Positions 33,143-41,943 of a stretch of DNA of 64,000 bases are shown piece after piece. Below the pieces are notes generated by a model. That model saw nothing but the letters and a program-made list of their open reading frames with translations, was not told the DNA's origin and ran no database searches. Origin of the DNA: an uncultured Paracoccaceae bacterium (GTDB taxonomy: Bacteria; Pseudomonadota; Alphaproteobacteria; Rhodobacterales; Rhodobacteraceae); NCBI GenBank assembly GCA_947488605.1, contig CANKZJ010000005.1, forward strand, positions 62,001-126,000, in the 5' to 3' direction. A program made the position numbers and the translations under genes. The first letter of the stretch is position 1; each line of letters begins with the position of its first letter.

Positions 33143-34090
33143 ATGAATGATGAACAATTGCTGATGCTACAGCCGGATGTTGCCGGATTGGAAAAAGCTG
33201 CATCGCTTCTGAACGCGGGTGGATTGGTCTCATTTCCAACCGAAACGGTATATGGGCTAGGAGCGGACGCACGCAACGATGCGGCAGTTGCGGGGATTTA
33301 TGCGGCAAAAGGACGGCCCAGTTTTAATCCGTTGATTGTGCATCTGGCTGATGTCACGGCGGTCGCCAATTATTGCGAAATGAATGATACTGCTTGTCGG
33401 TTGGCAGCTGCGTTTTGGCCGGGAGCCTTGACGTTGGTGTTGCCATTGAAGGCAGATGCTGGGGTTTCAAAACTGGTCACTGCTGGTTTGAACTCTTTGG
33501 CCGTGCGCGTGCCGGATCATCCGGTTGCCAGCGGCCTTCTGGCTGCCTTTGGTGGTCCTATTGCGGCCCCTTCAGCGAACCCTTCCGGTCGGGTCAGTCC
33601 CACCACAGCCGCGCATGTTATTGCCGGACTGGGTGGAAAAATTGATGCTGTCGTTGATGGAGGCGATTGTAGCGTCGGTGTTGAATCGACCATCGTGAGC
33701 TGCATAGGCGCGCCCGCATTGCTGCGTGCGGGTGGCATTCCTGCGGAGGCTCTGGAAGCGTGTTTAGGTCAAGCATTGGTCCAAGGGCAGGACCCGGATT
33801 TGCCGACAGCGCCGGGGCAGCTAGCGTCACATTATGCGCCACGAGGTAAGGTGCGTTTAAACGCACCTTACGCTGAAAAGGACGAGGTGCTGCTTGGGTT
33901 CGGTCCCGTTGATGCGGCGCTGAACCTTTCGTCTGCCGGCGATCTGACTGAGGCCGCAGCCCGCTTGTTTGCTTGTTTACACGCCTTGGATACGATGGGC
34001 GCAGAACGGATCGCTGTATCCCCCATCCCGGATCATGGGTTGGGCCGGGCGATCAATGATCGGCTCAAGCGCGCGGCTGCACCGCGCTAG
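33143..34090 (+). CDS. tsaC: L-threonylcarbamoyladenylate synthase (Sua5/YrdC long form)
   Basis: The enzyme makes threonylcarbamoyl-AMP for the t6A modification of tRNA. The 315-residue protein has a YrdC domain (about 15-200: FPTETVYGLGADA, KGRPSFNPLIVH, SANPSGRVSPTTA, ESTIV) and a C-terminal Sua5 domain joined by SHYAPRGKVRLNAP near residue 230. I use ATG 33143, which gives the standard N terminus; longer in-frame starts overlap the divergent gene. A perfect 26-bp palindrome lies in the linker region at 33846-33871. Confidence 0.94.
   Translation: MNDEQLLMLQPDVAGLEKAASLLNAGGLVSFPTETVYGLGADARNDAAVAGIYAAKGRPSFNPLIVHLADVTAVANYCEMNDTACRLAAAFWPGALTLVLPLKADAGVSKLVTAGLNSLAVRVPDHPVASGLLAAFGGPIAAPSANPSGRVSPTTAAHVIAGLGGKIDAVVDGGDCSVGVESTIVSCIGAPALLRAGGIPAEALEACLGQALVQGQDPDLPTAPGQLASHYAPRGKVRLNAPYAEKDEVLLGFGPVDAALNLSSAGDLTEAAARLFACLHALDTMGAERIAVSPIPDHGLGRAINDRLKRAAAPR
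33846..33871. repeat. 26-bp perfect palindrome inside tsaC
   Basis: Arms GTAAGGTGCGTTT and AAACGCACCTTAC form a gap-free inverted repeat with a PmeI-like GTTTAAAC centre. It lies in frame at codons about 235-243, at the YrdC/Sua5 domain boundary. The GGTGCG...CGCACC pattern resembles short palindromic repeats known from many bacterial genomes. In RNA it would form a 13-bp hairpin. No second exact copy was noticed in the window. Confidence 0.85.
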
Positions 34091-34092
34091 GC

Positions 34093-34419
34093 TTATCCGG
34101 CGTTTTGACGCTCGATATATCCGCGCAATTCTTCCGCCTCGCGCCGTGCTTCGCGCAAGCCGTCCATTGCAGCACGAAGTTCTGCTTCGGTCTGGCTCAG
34201 TTGATTGGTGATCTCGGCTTCGCGCTGTTGTAGATACGTGATCGCCTGATCGCGGGTTTCTTCCGCCTCGTGCAGCGCTTGCGCCATCTTGTCAAGCTCG
34301 CCCACTTCGGCCTTTGTGACCCGTGTAAAGCGGTTGACAAGCCAGCTTGCAAACCAGCCCAGCATGAAAGCCACAAAGAGGATGCCTGCGGTCGCGATGA
34401 TGAATTCGGTTCTGTTCAT
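34093..34419 (-). CDS. Small membrane-anchored coiled-coil protein
   Basis: The 108-residue protein has one N-terminal transmembrane helix (about residues 7-29, IATAGILFVAFMLGWFASWL) and a long charged coiled coil to the C terminus (LHEAEETRDQAITYLQQREAEI). It resembles envelope-spanning or scaffold proteins such as YhcB-like ones, but no family is certain. It starts 9 bases after the OmpA-family stop in the same direction, so the two probably form an operon. Confidence 0.75.
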   Translation of the reverse strand: MNRTEFIIATAGILFVAFMLGWFASWLVNRFTRVTKAEVGELDKMAQALHEAEETRDQAITYLQQREAEITNQLSQTEAELRAAMDGLREARREAEELRGYIERQNAG

Positions 34420-34428
34420 GGGCCTAGT

Positions 34429-36321
34429 CTATTCGCTTTCTTCCTGCGGCGCATCTTCGGCGGGTGTTTCGTCCGCCAAAGCATCAAGGGCCGAGGTCTC
34501 TTCTGGGTTTGTGTCAGACTGAATGAGGCTAAATTCGATGCGGCGGTTTCTTTCCCGCCCATCTTCGGTTTCGTTTGACGCGATCGGGTTATCTTCGCCA
34601 AAGCCAACAGATTCGAACGTGGATACAGGGACGCGCCGTGCGCGCAGGGCTGTCAGAACAGCATCAGCGCGATCTTGCGATAATTGTTGGTTCATCACTT
34701 CGCGACCTTGGCTATCCGTGAAGCCCGAGACGCGAATACGCAGATCACCACATTCCTTAAGGATCGCAGCAATATCGTCGACAACCGGTTGCGTCGCCGC
34801 GGTCAAATCAGCGGAGCTGGGGTCGAATGTGATCTTGCGGCCTTCGGTTGCCGCATTGATCTGTGCAAGGCATTCCTCTGGGGTGGGTTGGCTGGCAATT
34901 GGATCCAACTCTTCCACATAGGTGACATCGATCTCAAAATCAGAAGTCTTCCCCAGCTTTTCGATCAGCAATCTTGAAATGGCAGCACTCGCATCCTCAT
35001 TGCCTGTATTGCCGCGGACCTGCAATTTATCTGGATTCACGATGACCGCACCATTGGACAACTCAGAGAGCGCTTCGATTCCTGCAAGAATACGAACGGC
35101 CCAACCGTTGGGTAGGCCCTCTGAAATGCGTGTGCCCATCGTGATCTGTCGTTGTCCAAAACGTGCGTTGGCAAAGTTTTCGGCAAGCGTATTGGTGATC
35201 TCATCAGGGACACGCCCGCGCAGTTGAACCGCACCCTCTGGGCTTAAGGTGGCGGTGAATTGTGGGATTTCGTCACTTGTCTCTTGCGGCGCTTCTTGCA
35301 GTTCGGCGGTGAGCGCAAACGCATCGGGCAGCGAGTTTTCCAAGCGGCCAACGATGTTATCGAAGGTCGCTTGCCCGGTGCCTACCGGCGCGATGAGCGT
35401 CACATCAGTGTCGGCAATTGTGACTGTCCCGCCACCCATGTTGTCCACCGCGGTAATCGCTTGGGCGACCGCCTCACCCCATGTTCGTGACGGAGCGCCA
35501 AGCGCGAGGATGCAGTTTGCGCGCTGTTGGAACCCGGCCTGAGATGCGGCAGTCAGGATTTCGCTGACGGCTTCTTGTGTATCGGCGGTGCACGCATCAA
35601 ACCGGGCACCTGCCTGATCAAGGATAAACCGGGTCGTGAACGGCGAAATGACTGGGCGTGGTGCGCTGATATCGATGGCAAGACGCACACCGTCGGGGGT
35701 GTTGCGCGCAAGGGCAATTTCCAGCTCGCGTTTTTCTTCGGGGCTATCTGAGATGGCGTTCACAAGCACACGGTCTGCGTTCACAGAAATCTTGGATTTG
35801 CTCAGCATCTCTAGCGCGCGTATCGCGTACGTCACTGCGTCCGGCCATGTTGGTGGCGTAGGGTAGTCGGCCACTTCAAGCAAGTCGGTGACGGGTTGAC
35901 CGTCCGCAATGTCCGTTATCCTTGCGGCCAATCCGTCCCTATCGGTTGACGCGGGGATTAACCCGATCAACGAGACACCGGCATTGTTGCGCAAAATCTC
36001 GATCGCGAATTGTGGGGGGGCAATTTCTTCCGAATCAATGATCGACAGATTGTCGATGACCCGGCTTGCATCAACCATTCCACCGGCAGCCGAAATCGCG
36101 CGGAAGCGAACGGCCTCTGACGGGGCATCGCCTTCGAGGATCACTTGCAGTCCATCGCCCAGAACAGAAGCCCATTCATAGCCTTGATCTACAAGTGTTT
36201 CCTGCACTGCGATAACCGAACGTTCCTCGACAATAGCAACGGTCGAGCGTGCAGCCGCGACCGACAAAAAACCGGCGGCGGCAAAAACGATCAAACGCGT
36301 GAGAAGAGCTGAAAGACGCAT
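34429..36321 (-). CDS. OmpA family protein with repeated N-terminal BON-like modules
   Basis: The 630-residue exported protein has an N-terminal signal or anchor (residues 1-24). The middle part holds about three or four divergent repeats of the form W-x-x-AV-x-x-AI-x-AL...G-x-V...L-x-V-x-G, like BON/secretin-type modules. A C-terminal OmpA peptidoglycan-binding domain covers about 490-600 (FDPSSADL, SGFTDSQGREVMNQQLSQDRA, GFGEDNPIASN, RERNRRIEF). It probably tethers the envelope to peptidoglycan. I use ATG 36321, the start of a good signal sequence. The last 30 residues are acidic. Confidence 0.88.
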   Translation of the reverse strand: MRLSALLTRLIVFAAAGFLSVAAARSTVAIVEERSVIAVQETLVDQGYEWASVLGDGLQVILEGDAPSEAVRFRAISAAGGMVDASRVIDNLSIIDSEEIAPPQFAIEILRNNAGVSLIGLIPASTDRDGLAARITDIADGQPVTDLLEVADYPTPPTWPDAVTYAIRALEMLSKSKISVNADRVLVNAISDSPEEKRELEIALARNTPDGVRLAIDISAPRPVISPFTTRFILDQAGARFDACTADTQEAVSEILTAASQAGFQQRANCILALGAPSRTWGEAVAQAITAVDNMGGGTVTIADTDVTLIAPVGTGQATFDNIVGRLENSLPDAFALTAELQEAPQETSDEIPQFTATLSPEGAVQLRGRVPDEITNTLAENFANARFGQRQITMGTRISEGLPNGWAVRILAGIEALSELSNGAVIVNPDKLQVRGNTGNEDASAAISRLLIEKLGKTSDFEIDVTYVEELDPIASQPTPEECLAQINAATEGRKITFDPSSADLTAATQPVVDDIAAILKECGDLRIRVSGFTDSQGREVMNQQLSQDRADAVLTALRARRVPVSTFESVGFGEDNPIASNETEDGRERNRRIEFSLIQSDTNPEETSALDALADETPAEDAPQEESE

Positions 36322-36376
36322 AGTATTCCGATGATAGCTTTGGCCACTGCATAGGGCCACGTGCGGCGGTGTTCAA

Positions 36377-37342
36377 TCACACCAAGAGTGCAAGAGCGAA
36401 AAATGGCAAAGGGATCAACCCGGCGTCTCTGTTTGAACGAAAGACGCGGAGCAATCCGTCGGTATCGTCAGGGTCAAAGCGGCTCAACTGCCATGTCAGA
36501 TGCCACCCAAGCGCCCAAGGCCCGCCGATGGCGATGACAAGAGAGAGCATTGATCGATCGGAGGTTGCCAATACGACGGCCAAACCAAAGAGGACGATGG
36601 TGAGTGTCATAAAGAGCCGCAGCCATTTGCGGCTGTTTTCGCCAAAGAGAAGTGCCGTGGATTTCACGCCGATGAGCGCATCATCTTCTGCATCTTGGTG
36701 CGCGTAAATCGTATCGTAAAACAGTGTCCAAGCGATACCTGCCAAGTAAAGCACGATTGGAACGGGGCCGATGCTGTTGGTGTGTGCGGCCCATGCCAGC
36801 AGAGCGCCCCAGTTGAAGGCCAGCCCCAAGAAGACCTGCGGCCACCACGTGAAACGCTTGGCGAACGGATAGATTGCAACGGGTGCAAGTGCGACGATGC
36901 CTAGGATGACGGCCGTAGGGTAGAAGGATATGAGAATGAAGAAGGCGAGCAGCGCTTGCAAGATCATCCAGATCAATGCGCCTTTCACCGAAACCTGACC
37001 TGATGGAATGGGGCGCGACCGTGTACGTGCCACCGATCCATCAATGTCGCGGTCTGCGACATCGTTCCAGGTGCACCCCGCACCCCGCATCAAGAATGCG
37101 CCAAAGCCACAACCGACAATCGTCCAGATATCATGTTCACTGTAGCTGTCGGTCGCAAGGACGGCCAAAGCCAGCCCCCACAAGCATGGCACATAAAGCA
37201 GCCATGTACCGATAGGACGGTCTGCACGACTTAGCCGCAGGAACGGTCGGCTGACCTTTGGCGCAAACCGGTCAACCCAATTGTCTTTTACGGCGTCCGC
37301 AACCGTTCCGTTCACATCTGGCGTCTGGGGGTCTTCGGTCAT
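36377..37342 (-). CDS. ubiA: 4-hydroxybenzoate octaprenyltransferase
   Basis: UbiA attaches the polyprenyl tail to 4-hydroxybenzoate in ubiquinone synthesis at the inner membrane. The 321-residue protein has about eight membrane segments and both Asp-rich motifs (NDVADRDIDGSVARTRSRP and YDTIYAHQDAEDD). I place the start at ATG 37342 (MTEDPQTP). It lies directly back to back with rsmE, which leaves no separate intergenic promoter space. Confidence 0.95.
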   Translation of the reverse strand: MTEDPQTPDVNGTVADAVKDNWVDRFAPKVSRPFLRLSRADRPIGTWLLYVPCLWGLALAVLATDSYSEHDIWTIVGCGFGAFLMRGAGCTWNDVADRDIDGSVARTRSRPIPSGQVSVKGALIWMILQALLAFFILISFYPTAVILGIVALAPVAIYPFAKRFTWWPQVFLGLAFNWGALLAWAAHTNSIGPVPIVLYLAGIAWTLFYDTIYAHQDAEDDALIGVKSTALLFGENSRKWLRLFMTLTIVLFGLAVVLATSDRSMLSLVIAIGGPWALGWHLTWQLSRFDPDDTDGLLRVFRSNRDAGLIPLPFFALALLV

Positions 37343-37354
37343 ATGGTCCCGCTT

Positions 37355-38077
37355 ATGGCATCCAAGGTTCGACTTTATGTAGATCACCCGTTGGGGGTAG
37401 GGCAATCAGTTCCGCTGACCCGTGAGCAGGCGCATTACCTTTTTGGCGTGATGCGACTGTCCGAAGGTGCAGTCATTTCGCTTATCAACGGTGCAGACGG
37501 CGAGTGGGACGCTGAGGTTTTGAAAGCCGGTAAAAAAGCTGGTGTGCTGTCGTGTTTGGCGCAGACGCGGCCATTGCAAATGCCGCCTGATCTATGGTTG
37601 CTTTTTGCGCCTATTCGCAAAGAGAGAACAGCGTTTATCGTGGAAAAAGCAGTAGAAATGGGGGCTGCACGTATTTGCCCGGTGCAAACTGATTTCACCC
37701 AAAGTGCGAACCGTATTCGCCAAGATAAACTGCAAGCACATTGCGTCGAAGCCGCCGAGCAATGCGGTGGAACTTTTGTGCCTAACGTCGATGAATTGGG
37801 CAAATTAGATCGCATTTTGGCGGACTGGCCCGCTGATAGACAGCTGATGTTTTGTGACGAAGTTTTGATCGGTGACCCGATCGCCTTGCCTGCTGTGGAT
37901 GGGCCATGGGCTATCTTAATCGGTCCAGAAGGTGGGTTTTCGTCCGCCGAGCGGACGCGGCTACGTGGTTTGCATTATGCCCATCCCGTCAGCCTTGGCC
38001 CCCGTATCCTGCGTGCTGATACTGCAGCGGTTGCGGCGATGACGGTTTGGCAACAAGCCTTGGGAGATTGGACATGA
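37355..38077 (+). CDS. rsmE: 16S rRNA (uracil-1498-N3)-methyltransferase
   Basis: RsmE is a SPOUT-class enzyme that methylates U1498 in the decoding region of 16S rRNA. The 240-residue form from ATG 37355 (MASKVRLYVDHPL) has the N-terminal PUA-like part and the C-terminal knot with LIGPEGGFSSAE and LGPRILRADTA. An in-frame ATG at 37343 is also possible and would touch the ubiA start. Confidence 0.94.
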   Translation: MASKVRLYVDHPLGVGQSVPLTREQAHYLFGVMRLSEGAVISLINGADGEWDAEVLKAGKKAGVLSCLAQTRPLQMPPDLWLLFAPIRKERTAFIVEKAVEMGAARICPVQTDFTQSANRIRQDKLQAHCVEAAEQCGGTFVPNVDELGKLDRILADWPADRQLMFCDEVLIGDPIALPAVDGPWAILIGPEGGFSSAERTRLRGLHYAHPVSLGPRILRADTAAVAAMTVWQQALGDWT

Positions 38078-38102
38078 GCCGATTGGAAAAGGCAGGTCGT
38101 GA

Positions 38103-38621
38103 ATGAATGATTTTTTCCGTCCCGAAGTGCGCGCCTTCTTCTGGCGCTGGCGCGAAGTATTGTTGGCTGGCGTGGTCTTCTTGCTGGGTCTTTGGTGGGC
38201 ATTGACGGGCGTGGGGATCAACCTTTGGCTTGGCTACATCTTTTGTGCAATTGGCATTGGTTGGGGCATTGCAGGCGCGCAACGCGCCCGGTTTGCCCAA
38301 GACGGCGATGGTCCAGGTGTCGTGCAAATTCGCGAGCGCCGGTTGGCTTATTTTGGTCCACTGGACGGAGGCGTCATTGATGTTGAAGACCTCGCCAAAC
38401 TGGAAATAGACCCGACTAGCCATCCGGAGCCAAGCTGGGTTCTGACGGGTATTGACGGCCAAGTGATCGCGATCCCGATCAATGCTGCGGGTGCTGAGGA
38501 TTTGTTTGATGTCTTTGCCGGGCTTCCCGACATCAAGACGAACACGGTGTTGGACGTGCTGTCACGCACACCTGATGCGCGGGTGACCGTATGGACGCGT
38601 GTGAAGCCGCTCTTGCATTGA
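38103..38621 (+). CDS. Two-helix membrane protein, unknown function
   Basis: The 172-residue protein has two hydrophobic segments (about residues 18-36 and 41-58). A cytoplasmic domain follows with VVQIRERRLAYFGPLDGGVIDVEDLAKLEID, reminiscent of bacterial PH-like domains. It lies 25 bases after rsmE and about 60 before the glutamate-cysteine ligase gene. I recall similar proteins beside rsmE in Rhodobacterales but know no function. Confidence 0.75.
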   Translation: MNDFFRPEVRAFFWRWREVLLAGVVFLLGLWWALTGVGINLWLGYIFCAIGIGWGIAGAQRARFAQDGDGPGVVQIRERRLAYFGPLDGGVIDVEDLAKLEIDPTSHPEPSWVLTGIDGQVIAIPINAAGAEDLFDVFAGLPDIKTNTVLDVLSRTPDARVTVWTRVKPLLH

Positions 38622-38678
38622 CACCAACCATCGGGCACGTCACCGATAAAGCCTAACCAACTACGGAGCGCGTCGCCC

Positions 38679-40049
38679 ATGTCTATTCCTCAATCCGGCG
38701 GTGGCCCGATCGAACATCACGATCAGCTGGCAGAAACCTTGGCAAAAGGCTGCAAGCCCAAAGCGGATTGGCGCATAGGCACGGAGCACGAGAAATTTGG
38801 GTTTTGCGCGGATACGCTCAAGCCACTTCCCTATGAGGGAGAGCGGTCGATCAAGGCTGTGCTCGAAGGTCTGGAAGGGCGTTTTGGCTGGGACCGTGTT
38901 GAGGAAGAAGGCAATATTATTGGCCTAACCAAGGACGGAGCCAACGTCAGTTTGGAGCCAGGTGGCGCATTGGAACTATCCGGCGCACCGCTTGAGACGA
39001 TCCACCAGACCTGCGACGAAGTGAATGTCCATTTGGCCGAGGTGAAAGCTGTATCAGACGAAATTGGCGTGAAATTCATCGGTCTGGGTGCTGCACCAGA
39101 GTGGACGCACGATCAGATGCCCTTGATGCCCAAGGGCCGCTATAAGCTGATGAACAACTACATGGAAAAGGTTGGCACGATGGGCACGGCGATGATGCGC
39201 CGGACGTGTACCGTGCAGGTCAATCTCGACTTCGGGTCCGAGGCAGACATGGTGCAAAAGATGCGTGTGGCGATTGCGCTGCAGCCAGTTGCCGCTGCTT
39301 TATTCGCGAATTCCCCATTCTTTGAAGGCAAGATCAACGGCCATAAATCATGGCGTTCGCGCATTTGGCGTGATCTGGATGCTGACCGCACCGGCATGGT
39401 GCCGTTCGTGTTCGATGAAGGTTTCGGGTTTGAAGCTTGGACCCAATGGGTGCTCGATGTGCCGATGTATTTTGTCTACCGCGATGGAAAATATATTGAT
39501 GCGCTGGGCATGTCATTTCGGGACTTCCTGAAGGGCGAATTGCCTGCACTGCCGGGTGAAAAACCGCTGTTGTCAGATTGGGCCGATCACCTGACCACGG
39601 TTTTCCCCGAAGCACGGGTCAAACAGTTTATTGAGATGCGCGGCGCAGACGGTGGCCCTTGGCGCAGGCTTTGTGCGCTGCCCGCGTTCTGGGTTGGTTT
39701 GATGTATGACCAAACTGCGTTGGATGCAGCATGGGATCTTTGCAAGCATTGGACTGCCGAACAACGTGACGCGTTGCGTGTTGCCGCCTCGGTTGATGGG
39801 CTGCAAGCGAAAGTAGACGGCATTAATATGCATGAACTGGCCCGCGAAGTTGTTGCGATCTCGCAGGCAGGATTGAAAGCGCGCGCGATGCCGGGCGCTG
39901 GCGGTTTGGTGCCAGATGAGACGCATTTCCTGAATGCGCTGCATGAAACTATTGAAAGTGGTAAAACGCCTGCTGATGAGTTGCTTGATCACTACCACGG
40001 TGATTGGAACGGCGATCTCAAGCGGATTTACAGCGAATATAGCTACTAG
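38679..40049 (+). CDS. gshA: Glutamate-cysteine ligase (GCS2/plant-like type)
   Basis: This enzyme makes gamma-glutamylcysteine, the first step of glutathione synthesis. The 456-residue protein has the alphaproteobacterial/plant-type signature GTEHEKFGF near residue 36, LEPGGALELSGAP near 90, RRTCTVQVNLDF and the C-terminal HETIESGKTPADELL. Length and motif order are normal. Its last four bases (CTAG) are shared with the stop of the convergent plsY. Confidence 0.94.
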   Translation: MSIPQSGGGPIEHHDQLAETLAKGCKPKADWRIGTEHEKFGFCADTLKPLPYEGERSIKAVLEGLEGRFGWDRVEEEGNIIGLTKDGANVSLEPGGALELSGAPLETIHQTCDEVNVHLAEVKAVSDEIGVKFIGLGAAPEWTHDQMPLMPKGRYKLMNNYMEKVGTMGTAMMRRTCTVQVNLDFGSEADMVQKMRVAIALQPVAAALFANSPFFEGKINGHKSWRSRIWRDLDADRTGMVPFVFDEGFGFEAWTQWVLDVPMYFVYRDGKYIDALGMSFRDFLKGELPALPGEKPLLSDWADHLTTVFPEARVKQFIEMRGADGGPWRRLCALPAFWVGLMYDQTALDAAWDLCKHWTAEQRDALRVAASVDGLQAKVDGINMHELAREVVAISQAGLKARAMPGAGGLVPDETHFLNALHETIESGKTPADELLDHYHGDWNGDLKRIYSEYSY

Positions 40050-40660
40050 GCTTTCGCCTTTGCGCCGATTTTGGTTTCTGTGCCTTTACGTAGACGCGCG
40101 ATATTGCCCCAATGTCTGTTGTAGATCAGGATGCATAACACAAGACACAGGATGACAATTTCGCCACGGCCCGCAAAGCCTGCGATGACCGGCATCCATC
40201 CGGCAACGACCAAAGCGGCCAGCGACGAGTAGCGAAAGATTGCGGCAATCACGAGCCATAGTGCACATGCCGCAAGCCCCATCGGCCAAGACAAAGCCCA
40301 CAAGATGCCCAGATAGGTCGCGACACCTTTGCCACCCTTGAACCGCAACCAAACCGGAAAGCAATGTCCGACAAAGGCCATGAGCGCACCGATTTGGGCC
40401 GCGTCCTCTGCGGCAAGAAGGCGAGCCGCTAAGACAACAATTGCGCCTTTAGCAGCATCAAACAGCAATGTAAGAGCTGCGGCTTTCTTGTTGCCGGTCC
40501 GCAAAACATTTGTGGCGCCGATATTTCCCGACCCGATGTCACGCAAGTTGCCAAGGTTCATGGCTTTGGCAAGGATCATTCCGCTGGGCACCGACCCAAA
40601 CAGGTAGCCGATGGCGCCCCAAAGGATGAGAACCGGAAGCGCTGTTTCAATAAGCGGCAT
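40046..40660 (-). CDS. plsY: Glycerol-3-phosphate acyltransferase PlsY
   Basis: PlsY transfers acyl groups from acyl-phosphate to glycerol-3-phosphate in the inner membrane. The 204-residue protein (ATG 40660, MPLIETALP) has several membrane segments and the conserved loops GSVPSG, GSGNIGATNVLR and FKGGKGVATYLG. Its start overlaps the upstream dihydroorotase-like stop by one base (TAATG), so it is the last gene of a five-gene overlapping chain that begins with pyrB. Confidence 0.95.
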   Translation of the reverse strand: MPLIETALPVLILWGAIGYLFGSVPSGMILAKAMNLGNLRDIGSGNIGATNVLRTGNKKAAALTLLFDAAKGAIVVLAARLLAAEDAAQIGALMAFVGHCFPVWLRFKGGKGVATYLGILWALSWPMGLAACALWLVIAAIFRYSSLAALVVAGWMPVIAGFAGRGEIVILCLVLCILIYNRHWGNIARLRKGTETKIGAKAKA

Positions 40661-41943
40661 TATGATGCCTCCCAAATGCGTTTGCCATCGACCCAAGTGC
40701 CAAGGACACGACCCTGCATCCGGGCACCATCAAACGGCGTGTTCTTGGATTTTGAGAGCATTTTACTACGATCCAGTTGAAATGGCGCATCAGGGTCGAA
40801 GAGAATGAGATCGGCTGGCGCGTCAGCTTGCAACCTACCGGCGGGTAGCCCCATCAGATGCGCAGGATTCAACGACATCGCACGCATCAGGCGTGGCAGA
40901 TCAATCATCTCGGCGTGGTAAAGGCGCAATGCAGCAGGCAGCAATGTCTCTAAACCAACAGCACCACTCGCAGCTTCTTCATAAGGCAGGCGTTTGCTTT
41001 CTTCGTCTTGCGGTGTGTGCATCGAACAGATGATGTCGATCAGCCCTTCCGCGACGGCTTGCACCACGGCAACGCGGTCTTCTTCACTGCGCAAAGGCGG
41101 TTTGAGCTTAAAGAACGTGCGGTAGTCAGCGACGTCCAATTCGTTCAGCGTCAGATGGTGGACACCGACACCTGCGGTGATCTGTAATCCATTACGTTTG
41201 GCGCGTTCCAGCGCGGGCAGTGCGCGTGCTGTCGTGATTTGGTCGATGTGGTACCGTGCACCGGTCATCTCAATCAAACTGATGTCACGGTCCAGCGCCA
41301 TGCGTTCAGCCATCGGAGTGACACCTGGCAGGCCGCGCAAGGATGCGAATTTGCCGGACGTCACGGCGGCACCTTGGGACAGGCCCGGTTCTTGCACGTG
41401 TCCGATAACAAGTGCGTCCAGAGAGCGGGCGTAGGTCAGGGCGCGGCTGAACACCTTGGTATTCATGACAACCCGGTCGCAATCGGTGAAAGCGACAGCA
41501 CCTGCGTCTTGCAAAAAACCGATCTCGGTCATTTCACGCCCGTCGCGGCCTTTTGTTAAGGCGGCCATAGGCAGGACGTGCACGGGCGCGTCTTCTTGTG
41601 CGCGGCGTTCAACGAATTCCAGCGTTTCAGGCGTGTCGATTGCGGGCAGCGTATCGGGACGGGTCACGATCGTGGTCACGCCGCCAGCCGCTGCTGCGCG
41701 TCCGGCAGAACGGAAGCTTTCCTTGTGCCTCTCTCCGGGTTCAGAGACTTTCACGCCAATGTCGATGATGCCGGGGGCGAGGCAATGGCCGCCGCAATCG
41801 ACCACATTGGCCAACTTTGGGGGTTTCGCGCCTTGCTCAAAGACGTCTTGAATAATCCCGTCGCTCACCAAGATAGCGCCTATCCCGTCGGTCAGGGCGA
41901 CAGGGTCAATCAGGCGCGCGTTAGCGAAAAAGGTTTCAGTCAT
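40660..41943 (-). CDS. Dihydroorotase-like protein lacking metal ligands (PyrC/PyrX type)
   Basis: The 427-residue amidohydrolase-fold protein is clearly homologous to type I dihydroorotase. The metal-binding HxH of PGxIDxHVHL is replaced by G63 and K65 (APGIIDIGVKV), and the usual DHAPH motif reads S307-M308-H309-T310-P311-Q312, so the catalytic aspartate is lost. HHL (262-264) and GAVGLETLLP remain. It is therefore unlikely to catalyse dihydroorotate formation and resembles the inactive PyrX subunits that scaffold aspartate carbamoyltransferase in other bacteria. It lies three genes after pyrB in an unbroken overlapping operon. Confidence 0.9.
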   Translation of the reverse strand: MTETFFANARLIDPVALTDGIGAILVSDGIIQDVFEQGAKPPKLANVVDCGGHCLAPGIIDIGVKVSEPGERHKESFRSAGRAAAAGGVTTIVTRPDTLPAIDTPETLEFVERRAQEDAPVHVLPMAALTKGRDGREMTEIGFLQDAGAVAFTDCDRVVMNTKVFSRALTYARSLDALVIGHVQEPGLSQGAAVTSGKFASLRGLPGVTPMAERMALDRDISLIEMTGARYHIDQITTARALPALERAKRNGLQITAGVGVHHLTLNELDVADYRTFFKLKPPLRSEEDRVAVVQAVAEGLIDIICSMHTPQDEESKRLPYEEAASGAVGLETLLPAALRLYHAEMIDLPRLMRAMSLNPAHLMGLPAGRLQADAPADLILFDPDAPFQLDRSKMLSKSKNTPFDGARMQGRVLGTWVDGKRIWEAS

